A DNA stretch of 64,000 bases from Saccharina japonica (lineage: Eukaryota > Sar > Phaeophyceae > Laminariales > Laminariaceae): positions 196,067 through 260,066 of the forward strand of contig MEHQ01000917.1 of the NCBI GenBank assembly GCA_008828725.1, written 5' to 3'. This document shows positions 40,384 to 52,000 of the stretch, one piece after another. The notes under the pieces are model-generated. The model ran no database searches. It was not told the origin of the DNA and was given only the letters and a program-made list of their open reading frames with translations. How positions within the stretch are numbered: position 1 is the stretch's first letter; each line of letters begins with the position of its first letter. The translations under genes were made by a program, and so were the position numbers.

Positions 40384-43300
40384 TGTTTTTCTGAAACAAA
40401 TACGATGAAGCGCCTTGTCGTAGAGGTCGACTTTCAGTGAGTCGATCACACTCGCAAGAGCCGAGAGGGCCGAGAGGGCCGCCGCACTCGCGGAAACAAA
40501 TGCAAGGTAATGCTACGTCCCTCTCGCTGTGGAAAGGGGTCGTGACCTGTACAGCAGGCCGTTTCAGACCGCAAACACAAATGTCACAATAGCCTTGTAG
40601 GCGTACGCTGCATGTAGCAAGCCGAGCGATGCTTCTGTCGACAAAGACAAAACAAAATGCTGCCCAAACTGCACGGTGCGAAATGCGAATCACACGTGTT
40701 GTAGATAATTGTGCGTTGGACAAATGCTGAAGGTGGGTGCGTAATTGCCGCTCTGTGCTAGCCGTGACGATGCAACTCCTGCAACGAAGGGGATAGCACA
40801 CAGCAGCACGAGAAACAGCCTATATCAGCACTACTATTATAGTGGTGTTATACTCTTCCGCTTCCACTGTGGATGTCCAAACCGCATAGGAAACGAAAAC
40901 GCTGACCTAAACACCACACAGACAGAGCAAGCGGAAGCGCAAAGCAAAACAGAGCAGGAATGCCGCTCAACAAGACCGCAGACCATGCCCCAGCCGCATG
41001 CATACGCAACGCCGGTTGTGCCGCCGTCTTGGCCTTGAGTTTTCGTGGGAACGGTCCTTGCTCAGGGAGGCGTGGCCACCTCGCCGTTAACTCCACGAAG
41101 GCTGTAGGCAGCGCGCCCCTTGCTGCTCTTCTTCTTACTCGACCTCCGCACCCCGTTGTGCTGCTTGCGAGCCCTCCTGGGCCTCTTGTCCTGGACGAAT
41201 ACCTCCAGCGCGGTCTGAAGAACGAGACACGCGTTCGTAGAAGGGGGGAGCGTATGCAGCGGGGGGAAATCAGCACTCGATTCGTTGATGGATGCTGATC
41301 TGTTGTACGAGGTACCTGTGCGCCCGGTTAGCTTGAAAAACAGAACCTCGTATGTACAGCACGTCAGAGCCGGGACATGAGTACCGCGTTTTGAAGTTTA
41401 GGGTGTACACATGACATGTCTCGATGCATTCATTGATTGATTCGATGTTAGCTAGCCGTCTGCTTCGTATGTTGACGTGTTTGTTGCGTCGAAATTACGG
41501 CTCCGTGTGCGGAAATACAAGGACTGTTGGGGTGTTAATTTACGGGCAGAGTGGTATATCAAGTTTTGCACGGGGTGGGAAAAATGATTGAAAAATGAAA
41601 AATGTGAAGGCAACCATTCTCCGAAGGCTGGGTGGAAAATCGGGCCTCAGGCGACCGCTCATGACGAACAAACACACAAGCGCGAAATAACGAGGGTCTC
41701 GTTTTCTGTAAGACACAGATAGGTCGCAGCCCGCCCTTCCGCTATGCACCCTCCCTGTTTATCGGAAATCCAACGTAAAGCGACCGTCCATGATGAACAA
41801 AACACAAGCAGCCTGGAATCACAAGGATCTCGTACTCTGTACGTCGGAGATGGGTCGCAACCTACCCTTCCGCTGTGCACCCTCGCCCTGCTTTGACCAA
41901 CGTGCAGCCTCTGCTTCTTACCTCGTCCTTATCCTCGTCCACCTTCGCCACGGCATCCTCTACGTGCGTGACGACTACGCTCTCGATGATGATAGGAGCT
42001 TCGGCCGCGGTGTGAGAAGCGGAGATCGCAGATGCTTCCTCTCCGTACCAGAACCTCATCGCTAGTTTCCCCACGCTGGCCTGCAAGCCGCGCCGAAAAA
42101 ATAAAAAAACGCCATTAATTTTGTGGTTACGTATAGGAGTGCTAACGGGAGGTGGTACTGGAAGGTTGAGCAAGCACGGTCAGAGCACCCATCTTCTGTA
42201 TACTGGTTGACAAGAGGATCCCATGCTTAAGACCTTGATGTTAGTGTAGCGATGAGATACCAGTGCAAATCACGAGGGTAGCAGGCATGCCTACAAGCTG
42301 CTTCAGAGAGAAGATAGGTGTCACGATACTTATCACATCACGCTACGATATGTGCTCTCCCATCATTTCCGTTCCACATCACCAACTAGCTTTACTTACT
42401 GTTTACTGTCAGCGCAGTTGTACGTACACATATAGGAGGCAACGCTGTTATTGATAGTAACACTCCCTGCAACATGCAAGGCCTCTCGAACACGCGACAC
42501 TACTTGCTATACATAGGCCCAGTGCTCTTCGGGGTTTGCTATGATACATGCACGCAACTGTCGTGCAGCAACACCAAGATGATAGTATACAGCATTATTA
42601 TTAATAATGTACAGTACAGTAGATAGAAACAACGACAGCACGGGACACCTCATAAGAAAAAGGAAAGCTGGCCCAGGCTGGATTTCTTATTCGAGAGAGG
42701 GTGCTTTCTATAAAATTCCAAGATAACAATTCTCGAATTTATTATTTTCCTCTTAAATATCAGCCTGGCTTTCTTAGCCTGCTTCCTACAGTAGTAGGTG
42801 TCCTGTACTGTACTGATACACAGCAGTAGTACCACACAATCATGACGCATCCTACGGCAGGGATGCACCAAAAACAATCGAGGTTCCTCGCTCAGAGAAC
42901 TCTACTGCTGTATACCTGGTATCTCGATCCAAACCGGATTTTGAAAACAAACTGCATGCCAGCGCGTGAACAATATCCCATGGCCTTGGTAGACACAGCA
43001 TACAGCACTGCTGTCTGTGTTTCGTTTTGTTGAAACAATAATAAAATAAAAAAAAAATCCGTTCCAACGATAATTATTACGGGAGGCAATAGCTAGTACG
43101 GCACCCACGGTACATATCAAAACCTACAGATGTAGCTACGTTTACTATTAATAACATAATTTGGTTTTATTTACTACAGTAGTGTTTACTATGACCACCT
43201 GCACCAGTGATAATGGGTTGTTCTTGAGTTGAGACAGAGAGTCTTCCGCCAATCATGAATATTTTGGCAAAAAAAAAAGTGCTACGAGTACTGGTACGTA

Positions 43301-43457
43301 CGTATACTTCGTGTAGTCAGCCCTACAGCGGTAGCGCGTCTTCATCAAGACTCACCGACAAGTCTATCCACTTGTTCGCCGCGTGCGCAAAGGCTCGCAT
43401 GAGCTCGCTCGTGCGCTGCTGCACGAGGTCTCCAAAGAAAGAAAAAGCGTTGCGAAC
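40384..43457 (-). CDS. Unrecognised multi-exon gene (four exons seen)
   Basis: Four exons, all phase 0 to 0 with good borders: 43356-43457 (RNAFSFFGDLVQQRTSELMR, ending NKWIDLS), 41922-42080 (ASVGKLAMRFWYGEE, then an acidic end KVDEDKDE), 41080-41214 (TALEVFVQDKRPRRARK, then a basic Lys/Ser-rich patch), 40384-40512 (HYLAFVSASAAALSALSALA, then DSLKVDLYDKALHRICF). The peptides are mostly helical, without signal peptide or membrane segment. I do not recognise the family. Both gene ends are undefined: no start codon exon was found upstream and the satellite at 39520-40200 follows. The grouping as one gene rests on strand, spacing and shared phase only. A competing plus-strand frame at 40234-40413 overlaps the last exon by 30 bp. 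Confidence 0.55.
43080..43197. mobile_element. MITE family B, diverged
   Basis: 'ttacgggaggcaatagctag' at the left and 'tagtgtttactatgaccacc' at the right. Confidence 0.5.
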
Positions 43458-45029
43458 CTGCGAACACGCACGTACCCATTATTGCACGGGACGATGTGGA
43501 TTGGGGCGAGCAGTGGGATTTGAACGACAACATTTGTCAGCAAAACGATGATGTTGCCGTCGCGAATACTAATATTAACGTAAATACGCTGTACGAGTAC
43601 GTGGGTTGTCTTTGAGCTGGACAGTAAAAGGAAAAGGGATGGTTGAAAAACAAACAGACAAAAAAACAGGTTATATCTGCGCTACCCAGGCTGCTAGGGA
43701 TACCACCCGAGGTAGATAGCAAGCTGCCACACTGAATGCTTCCCTGCACCCTCTCCATGCTTCACCCCACAGCGCTATCGTTGGTCTATAGGCTAGGTCA
43801 TGTGACATGCCACGACGTCGGGTGGGTGGAGATACTCACAAAATGGCCCATCGCTGCTGCTGTGCCTTGTCTCGATTCCTAAACCCAGAATGATCTAGAT
43901 GAAGACCGTTGACAGCATCTAGCGTATGCTGTACGAGCGGTACACCGGAGGTTGGGTGGGCGGCACCCGACAGAACGTAGGTGCTCCCTCCCGTGCGCTC
44001 GACCACGCGCGGGTCACAGCGGCTCTGCTTCGCCGGCGGTCCACCGGCGACGAAGGCGTGACGGGGACAAAGTAGAATCTGCAGCCCGGCCGGTGAAGCC
44101 GTCAGCCCTACGTACACAGCAGTGGGTAGAAGCGCGAATAGCAGGGAAAGCACAAGGCGCGTGCTGGCCGGATAGCTACCAGGTACCGGTATAGCTGCGC
44201 GTGACCACTTTTGGTGTCACCGACAGGTGGTACTGCTGTAGTTGTCACTTCACGTGGCGAGAAGAGGTCGGTTGGTCAGAGATAACGATGGGCAGAAAAA
44301 TGTGTGTGAGGTTGTGGGAGCTGCGAGCTGCGCTAGCTTTGAACTTCGAGGCTAAGCGAGACGCAAGACTGTCATGTTAATCTCGCCGCATATTGTTTAT
44401 GCCGGTTCATGAAACTACGTGTCTCGCCGCTAACCTCAATCTCGAATCTCGAACGCTCAACCTCAACCTCAACACTCAACACTCAACACTCAACACTCAA
44501 CGCTCAACACTACGAGTCTCAATACTCTCAACGCTCAACACTCAATACTCGATACTCAACACCTGCGTAATACTCAACACTCAACCCAACATTCAATACT
44601 CAACACTCCAAACGTTACCTATCGAGCCGCAGATATTGCCGTTTCATTTTTTCTCATCTTGAAGCACGTACATGCCCCACCACAACCCCACTACGAGTGC
44701 AACTTAGCAGTTATGTGCGTAGATCAGACTACAAGTACGTATACAGCGTACAGCAGTAGTGCACATCTCCCCTTCCGTTGAAACACAATGCAGGCCAAGG
44801 CGGCACTACCCTCGGAACTCGAACAGGAACCTCAGAACAGGAGAAAATGTATTTATGGCAGTTTCAGGTGTCGGTTCGCGTTTGAATAATTGCGCCGCGT
44901 CCGCAACCCGCAAGCACACAGGAAGCAAATTTGGCAAACCAAGCATTATGCTCGTCATACTCGTACGGCATCGCGGCCCGGTACATAATCATACGTAGAC
45001 CATAGGTAGACCATAGGTAGGTAGACGCA
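43458..45029. other. No confident gene
   Basis: Several open frames at 43836-44194 overlap on both strands and cannot be told apart. A 7 bp (CTCAACA)n array occupies 44445-44610. Confidence 0.5.
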
Positions 45030-45255
45030 ATGGCTGGCGACGTGAACACCGCCACCACCGGCACCACTGCTAAGGCAGGGAGAGGCAGTGCCAAGGGTTC
45101 GCTCATTCGACCGGCAGACGTGTTGCCGGCGTACGTATTCGGGCCTGGGCACGGCAGCCTCAAGTACGGGCTGGGAATCGAAGGGGCTTTGGCTGTCCAT
45201 CGAACAGGGTACAGGGATGGGGCCGTCACGCAGGAGATCAGAAGGTGGCCGATTG
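45030..45255 (+). CDS. Candidate first exon upstream of the IQ-motif gene
   Basis: It opens with ATG and encodes GSLIRPADVLPAYVFGPGHG, SLKYGLGIEGALAVHRTGY and TQEIRRWPI. The composition is protein-like. A donor after ATT (gtgtgt, 45256) would give phase 0 and could join an acceptor at 46041. Whether it belongs to the gene at 46066 or is a separate gene is unclear. Confidence 0.45.
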
Positions 45256-45429
45256 TGTGTGTGTGATACGTACCTTGAAGCGTGTGATACGAATAGTTAC
45301 TGTAGTACATAGTATAAAGCGCACAGCAGTGCAGCAAGCAGTGTCCAGTGTTCGCCAAACAAGAGTATTTGCAACCACTGCTGTTCAATTCTTAAAAGCT
45401 TGCGTCGGGCAGATGATATATTCGTAGAC

Positions 45430-45800
45430 CATTCCCACTTCATGGCCTAGATCTTTCAGGGCAGATAGATCCCTGATCTGTATGATCTGTAGGATCTGTA
45501 TGATCTGTATGATCTGTGTGATCTGTATGATCTGTATGATCTAGCTCATGTCGCCGGGTGGGAGCCGTATAGCCTGCATGCTCTACAGTAGTGACGTATG
45601 TTTCCTGATACCATGATATGTACTGTACAGATCCTGCACAACCACTTACAACGGTAGGTTACAGTACATTCTACTGTACATGATCTACAGATCGCCATCT
45701 GTCCATTCGGATGATCTAGATCGTGATCTGTCTATTCGGATGATCTAGACCGTGACCCGTCCATTCCGATTATCTAGACCGCGATCTGTCCATTCGGCTC
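45430..45800 (-). repeat. GATC-rich repeat family, inverted copy
   Basis: (TGATCTGTA)n arrays flank the conserved block ('gggtgggagccgta', 'tactgtacagatcctgcaca'), reverse of 17625-18165. Confidence 0.75.
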
Positions 45801-46065
45801 GCTAGTTCCAACCCTCTTTGAGGAAGGCTTGAGACTTGGGACTGATAAATGCTGTACATACTACTGCCGAACTGCCGTACTGCTGTACTCGCATCATTCG
45901 GTATTTTGGGGTCGGTGTTAGCGATGTGTATCGTACTACCTGTAGGTACGTACGAAACGAACCTCTCAAGATATATAGCAATACCTGTGGTTCTATAAGC
46001 ACACAACTCAAATCGTATTGGATTGCAAATGTGCACCGCAGCACTGGCTTGCGCATCGTTGTCGG

Positions 46066-49000
46066 ATGGCAAACGAAAATAAATATAACAAGCCATCGGC
46101 GCCATTGCGGTCTCTTGACGGTCGCAGGACGAACTCCAAGGAGATGCGGCAGATGTTTGGCGATGCCAGGCCGGACACGGTGCGCCACTGGCTCACCGAA
46201 AAGGGGGCCGACAACATCGCTATTGCTTATCGCTCCAAGTTCGGGGCCAAGAAGCGTCTGTTCAAGGAGCAAGAACTTGTCGTGAGTCAGAAAGCAAAAA
46301 TACTTCCTTTTCGTAATGTATACCTCTCTGTCCCCAACTGTACCAAAATATAAGAATCGCTTGTATACTAGTATTCAATCCAAACGTTCCTTATATTAAT
46401 ACATATTTTAGCATACTGTTCGCTGCGCTACATAGCGGTCTGTTTACATGAATGCGGCGTAATGCCGAGGACCTCTAATTGCAGGACGGCCACAGGCGGA
46501 AAGTCTCCTGCAGGACTTTGACCTGTTTTTCCCCCCACCATCCCATTACTTATCTTCGCCCCTTTTGCTCTTGATCCCTCCTAGTCGTCTAACTCAGACC
46601 CGGGGTCACGTACGATATCAGGCTCTTCTCCCCCCTCCCCGCTACGGTACATGCATCGTGTGTTTCATAACTTGCTTCCCTCTAGACTCGCGTCGAAATG
46701 GTCGAGGCTAGCAATTCGGCATTCCATATTATTCGGGAAAACGCCTCGAGCCCCCAGGGGGGGGTACAGTCTTGGCCGACGCGCCAGATCGAAACTGACC
46801 ACGAACGACCTGCAGGAAATATTCCGCCGAGCCTTCTTGCATGTAGGGAAAACCGTGCATGTCAGGTGTGCAGCCTAATATGCAATACCAAGGTATGCGT
46901 GAAGGTGATGCATGCCAGGCGTGCAATATACAGGGAGGGAGTGCATGTAGCTAACGCCAATACATAACTATTACGGGGGGCCATAGTAAGGGCCCGTTTT
47001 AATGAAGAAAAAAAAAAAACAATTTCGAAAAAAAAAACAAATCAAATCCGCTTTTCATTGGTCAGAACCCGCACCACCACCCAAAATTATACCCCAATAT
47101 CCTAATCTTTTGTGCTGGTGCGTGTGTTGACCAATGAAAAGCGAATTTGAACTTTTATTTTTCCAAATTGAAGTTATTTTATACCTGGTACTCGTTAATA
47201 TGGGCCCTAAATAGGACCAAATAGTGGCATTAAAAAGAGGTAAATATGTAGGTTTTTGTTTTTACCGTAAGTCCTATGTATTCACTATGGTTACTACGTT
47301 CCCCCCGTACATAATAAAAATGTACCAAACGCAGTACGGTGTGAATGTTTGCAGAGACTGGCAATAAGAAGACGGCCGATCGAGCAGTACGCGTCGCGCT
47401 ATCACACTGCGAACTTCTTCATTTCAACATGCTTGAAAACAACATACGAGAGTTGTGAGTTATACTTTTGAGAGTGTTCGAGCTTAATCCTGTTCGGATT
47501 TGAGAGGCAAAAACTGACGATTGAAAATGGCGATTGCAGCGATGGGTCCAGGAACACTAACCTGACGAATCATACCTGGTATATATTGTAGGACACAATT
47601 GGGATACTTATATAGCAAAATGTAAAACACATTTTCCTAGAAATTTATCCTAGAAACATAGCTTCGAGTCGAACCTTGAGTACCTGTACTCACATAACGC
47701 ACGTTTCCTTTCCTGGACACAATTCCTCACAACGGCAGGTGAGGAACTGTACATGACCTACAGTAGATAATGATATGTACGAGGTGCATATGATGGATAT
47801 GATAATATGATGTGGGAATCGGTGATCTGTGCTATCTATGATGTTTCAAAAATAGTCATCAATAGCGCTTGCTTGGGCTTCCTGGGTTCAGGTGTACAGC
47901 ACGTTCGACGGGGATCGCAAAAGCGGGATGGACTGGAGGTGCATGCTTTTCATGCTCAGGGTGGCCGTCAACGCGCAGGTGTCTCCCCCCCACCCCCCCT
48001 CCCCCCTTGTCCTAGAAATGTATCCTAGAAACTCATCGTAGAATTTTGTCCTAAGAAATTTATCCTAGAAATATGTCCTGGGAAGTTATCCTGAACATTT
48101 TATCCTATTAATAGAAATATTTCCTACTGTAGAAATTTATCCTAGAATTTTATGCTAGAAAATTATTTTTGACCCCACGTGTCCCAGGCGGTAGGCGTGG
48201 CACGTACAGCTGGGCACCTGCTATGTAACATTTGGATGGCTTGCCCTCGCGTGTAACATTTTGATGGCTTGTATTCGTACGTGGGGGTCCGCGCGATTTC
48301 CAGGGCTGTTCGCGCTCTTCTCGAGCCCCGATAGCTTCGACACCGACTGCGACGTGATAAACTTTAGGGGCAAACGTGCTAAGAGTACCCCAATACCTGC
48401 CGTGGTAGGGCTCTTATAGTCTTACAGTGTACCAATGTTAATGTTAATGTTAATGTTAACGTTAATGTTAATGTTCATGATGATGATGACTGCCGCAGGC
48501 CACTGTGGAAACTAACCTCAAGTGGGGGTTCGCGCTGTTCTCAAGCCCCGGTAGCTTCGACACCGACTGCGACGACCCGGTGGCGATGGACGACTTCAAA
48601 AGCCTTGTCTATACCATGGCCAGGTGCGGTACGGTGCGGTACGGTGCGGTACGGTGCGGTATGGCACGGTACAGTACGATACGGTACCGTACGGTGCGGT
48701 ACGATACGATACTCTATCGCTTGACTTCGCGGATAGGCACAATCGTTGACCATACTTCCAGTTACGATTGGTACGTAGCCTATCCAGCGGGCGGCTCTAT
48801 TCATCTGAATACATACCAGTTCCTGATACGTAGTGAGAATGGGTGGACATGTTTTGCGTTTTATGGGAGGGGGGATCTGACGTTGTTCACGTTACAAGCA
48901 GTCCTTCTAAAAATAACCATATTGGTGACTATTACTGACTAATAGTGACTGCAGTGACTAGTAGTGACTATTTCTGACTAGTATTATACTCCTGAACTGA

Positions 49001-52000
49001 GACACTACCCAATAAGGCATGCCTTATCGCCAAAATCGTTTTTTTTGGGGGTTGAGGAGGTTGTTGGAGGCATGCCTTATTGGGTATGGAGATCCTTCAA
49101 CGAAGGACGCTCAAGAAACTTAAGCCAATGTAGAGAGTGGCACCCCTTGAGAAATACACCCAATTGTTTTAGGACAAAGTACTTGGGATACTAAGGGCCC
49201 ATATTAACGAATATAAAATAAATTCAATTTGGAAAAAATAAAATTCAAATTCGCTTTTCATTGGTCAACACACGCACCAGCATCAAAGATTAGGATCTTG
49301 GGGTATAATCAATTTGAATTGGACGAAAAAACCAAGAAGGTCCCAGGACCTTCTTTTGGGTAGAATTCAAATCAAATTGAGGAGTTGGCACGACTTGGAC
49401 CGGGATGTCTACGGTGGGCAAATGCCCCCGGTATAATCTGGTCATTTCTTGGCCGCATCGATGACCACGACCGAGGCGACAACGCGCGAACCACGACGCG
49501 AGGCCACCGGGACAACAGCCGCGCCCACGCTTACAGACCATAGAACATCGTACCCCGGCGGTGGCGCCTCAAAAGCAATCATGGCAGTCGCAATCCCAAC
49601 TTTTCACCCAGCTCGATGTGCCAACCCGACCAAAAACCGAGCGATCGACGCAAAAACAGCAGGATACGTTCAAAACATTGATAGAACCATCGCCGTCCCT
49701 GTCTCGCCCGTGGCGTTCCAGGGATCCCTACGCCCGCCCAGGAAACCCTGAGAGCGATAGCTTCCTAGCCTGGGCCGCCGAAAGCAAAAGTATGCTGGCG
49801 GCGGCGCGCACGCGCCGACGCATGCCTTCCCTCTCGTCTCCTCTCGTCGTTTTTTTTCACCCCAGGCTGTGACGCATGCTTGCGTTTTTTTTATTTCAGA
49901 AATATTTGAACGAACAATTCACTGTTTCCCCATAGGATGCAAACCAGTTTTTTTTTGCGAAATCACATCCAAATAGGATTTTATTTTCCAAATTGAATTT
50001 TCTGTTGTCTTCGTTAAGATGGGCCCTTATGGGTCGGAGCGTGATCGGCGATCCTGGTTCTTGCGTGTATTAACTATACTTAATTACTAACTCTTCATGC
50101 TACGTTGGGGGTATAAGTGATACTATTTACCTTAGGGGTAGGTTTGCGCGAGCTGTACGATCTCTCCGAAATAATTATCAGGCGTAGAGATATGTGAATT
50201 ATCTCGGGTCAAGTCTGGGTGGTGTGGGGGGTTGTGGCCGGGGCGGGTCGGGACGGAAGGCGGTCGGGGCGTGGACGGTGTCGGGGTCGTGGCGTCTGGG
50301 TCGAGGTGGCTCGGGGGTCGGACCGGGTCGGGTCGGACCGGGTCGGGTCGGACCAGGTCGGGTCGGACCGGGTCGGGTTGGACCGGGTCGGGTCGGGTCA
50401 GGTCGGGTCGGACCGGGTCGGGTCGGGTCGGACCGGGTCGGACCGGGTCGGGTCGATTCGGGTCGGACCGGGTCGGGTCGGGACGAGTCGGGTCGGACCG
50501 GGTGGGACTGGGTCGGGTCGGGTCGGTTCGGGTCGGGTCGCGTCGGGTCGCGTCGGGTCGGACCGGGTCGGACCGGACCGGGTCGGGTCGGTTCGGACTG
50601 GGTCGGACCAGGTCGGACCGGGTCGGACTGGGTCGGACCGGGTCGGACCGGGTCTGGTCGGGTCGGACCGGGTCGGACCGGGTCGGGTCGGGTCGGACCG
50701 GGTCGGACCGGGTCGGGTCGGGTCGGGTCGTGCCGGGCCGAGTCGGGTCGGACCGGGTCGGGTCGGGTCGGGTCGGGTCGGGTCGGGTCGGGTCGACTCT
50801 TACCGACCCGACCCAACCCGACCCGGCCCGCGAAGTTCGAGCCGATCCATGAGCAGCCCTGACTATTTGCCATCCTCAGCATCAGTGTGCATCAGTGTGC
50901 ATGCAGCAAATAGCTTCAACGTCGATCACCTCATGAACACCTCCAGACAGAAGAACAAAGAAATCCGAGGGAACCGCCGAAAACTATGTTTTGTTAAGTA
51001 CGACCTCCCTCGTTTCCGGTGGTACTTTCCGGCATGTACATATGTATATATATGTAGGTTTGAAAAAATCGACGAGCTGGGCGAGGTTTTCGACCATGCG
51101 TGGAAGGCGGTGGCTTCAGAGGATGCAGAGGCCGGGCGCCTGGCCGCGGCGGCGGAGGCGAGACCGGAAGAAACTGTTCGCAAACCCTTGCAAGTGAGAT
51201 GACCACAGTGAGCGGTAAAATATCACACTACTCGTGTGGAGGGTCGTGGTGTAAGGGCTATCGGTTTTCGAGCTCTTTTTAGATAACCTAGATCCTACGT
51301 AGTCTGCCGTTGGGATATGTTGCACAGGATCTGTACGGTACAGATCATGATACCAGGAAACACGTGTTACTGCAGTAGATCATGCAGATTACGCACGCGA
51401 TGTTTTTTTTCTCAATTCCAGCGAATTGAACTACTGCGAGGTACGGGACCATAATAAACAGGACCTACGACAAACACAAAAACCTGCATATTTCCCTATG
51501 CTTACTAACATTATTTGGTCCTATTTACTAGTGTTTACTATGGCCCCCCGTAACAGATCCTAACGTTAGCACGCTTTTCCCACCCAGCAAGATGAGCTAC
51601 AAGTAGTAGATCTTATTAAAGATCAGGACAGTATTATCTCCCCTGCAAGATCTAGATCCTCAAGAAGTGGGGATCGAGTCGGCGAATCTGTTCCATAAGG
51701 TGAACGAACTCTCTTGCTGGTCGATTCCTCGTCGAATATGATTCGATTCACCCCGCCGAGAACTGTAACGGAACGCTGCTGCGCCCCTTTTATATGTTCT
51801 AAAAAAGGTGAACATGAGGCTGCTGAAGCTGATGCTACGGCAGCGATCGCTGAAAGACATGTTGAGGCCTGCCAGGCGTTTCGGCCTGCGGGATCGGGGG
51901 ACGTGGACGTACGCCATCGAGGAGGCGTTTTTCGATCCCCTTCTGCTGGCGCTGATCAAGAGGAAACGCAGAGATAAAAGGAACGACGTGGCCACCGCCA

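Noticed and set aside
40234..40413. Plus-strand peptide QFEAELASYNYSVLKTKNDS ending at TGA
   Set aside because: Protein-like but overlaps the phase-consistent minus-strand exon at 40384-40512, and no partner plus-strand exon was found.
40121..40801. 226-codon minus-strand open frame
   Set aside because: It crosses an exon in another frame with correct splice borders, has no domain and a low-complexity end.
43836..44194. Overlapping open frames on both strands
   Set aside because: Three registers look equally plausible and none has matching splice borders on both sides.
50194..51202. Open frames of 206-327 codons over the GGTCG array (also 54786-55857)
   Set aside because: They arise because the repeat has no stop codon in most frames. 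Only the part after 51058 is supported, as an exon with its own acceptor.
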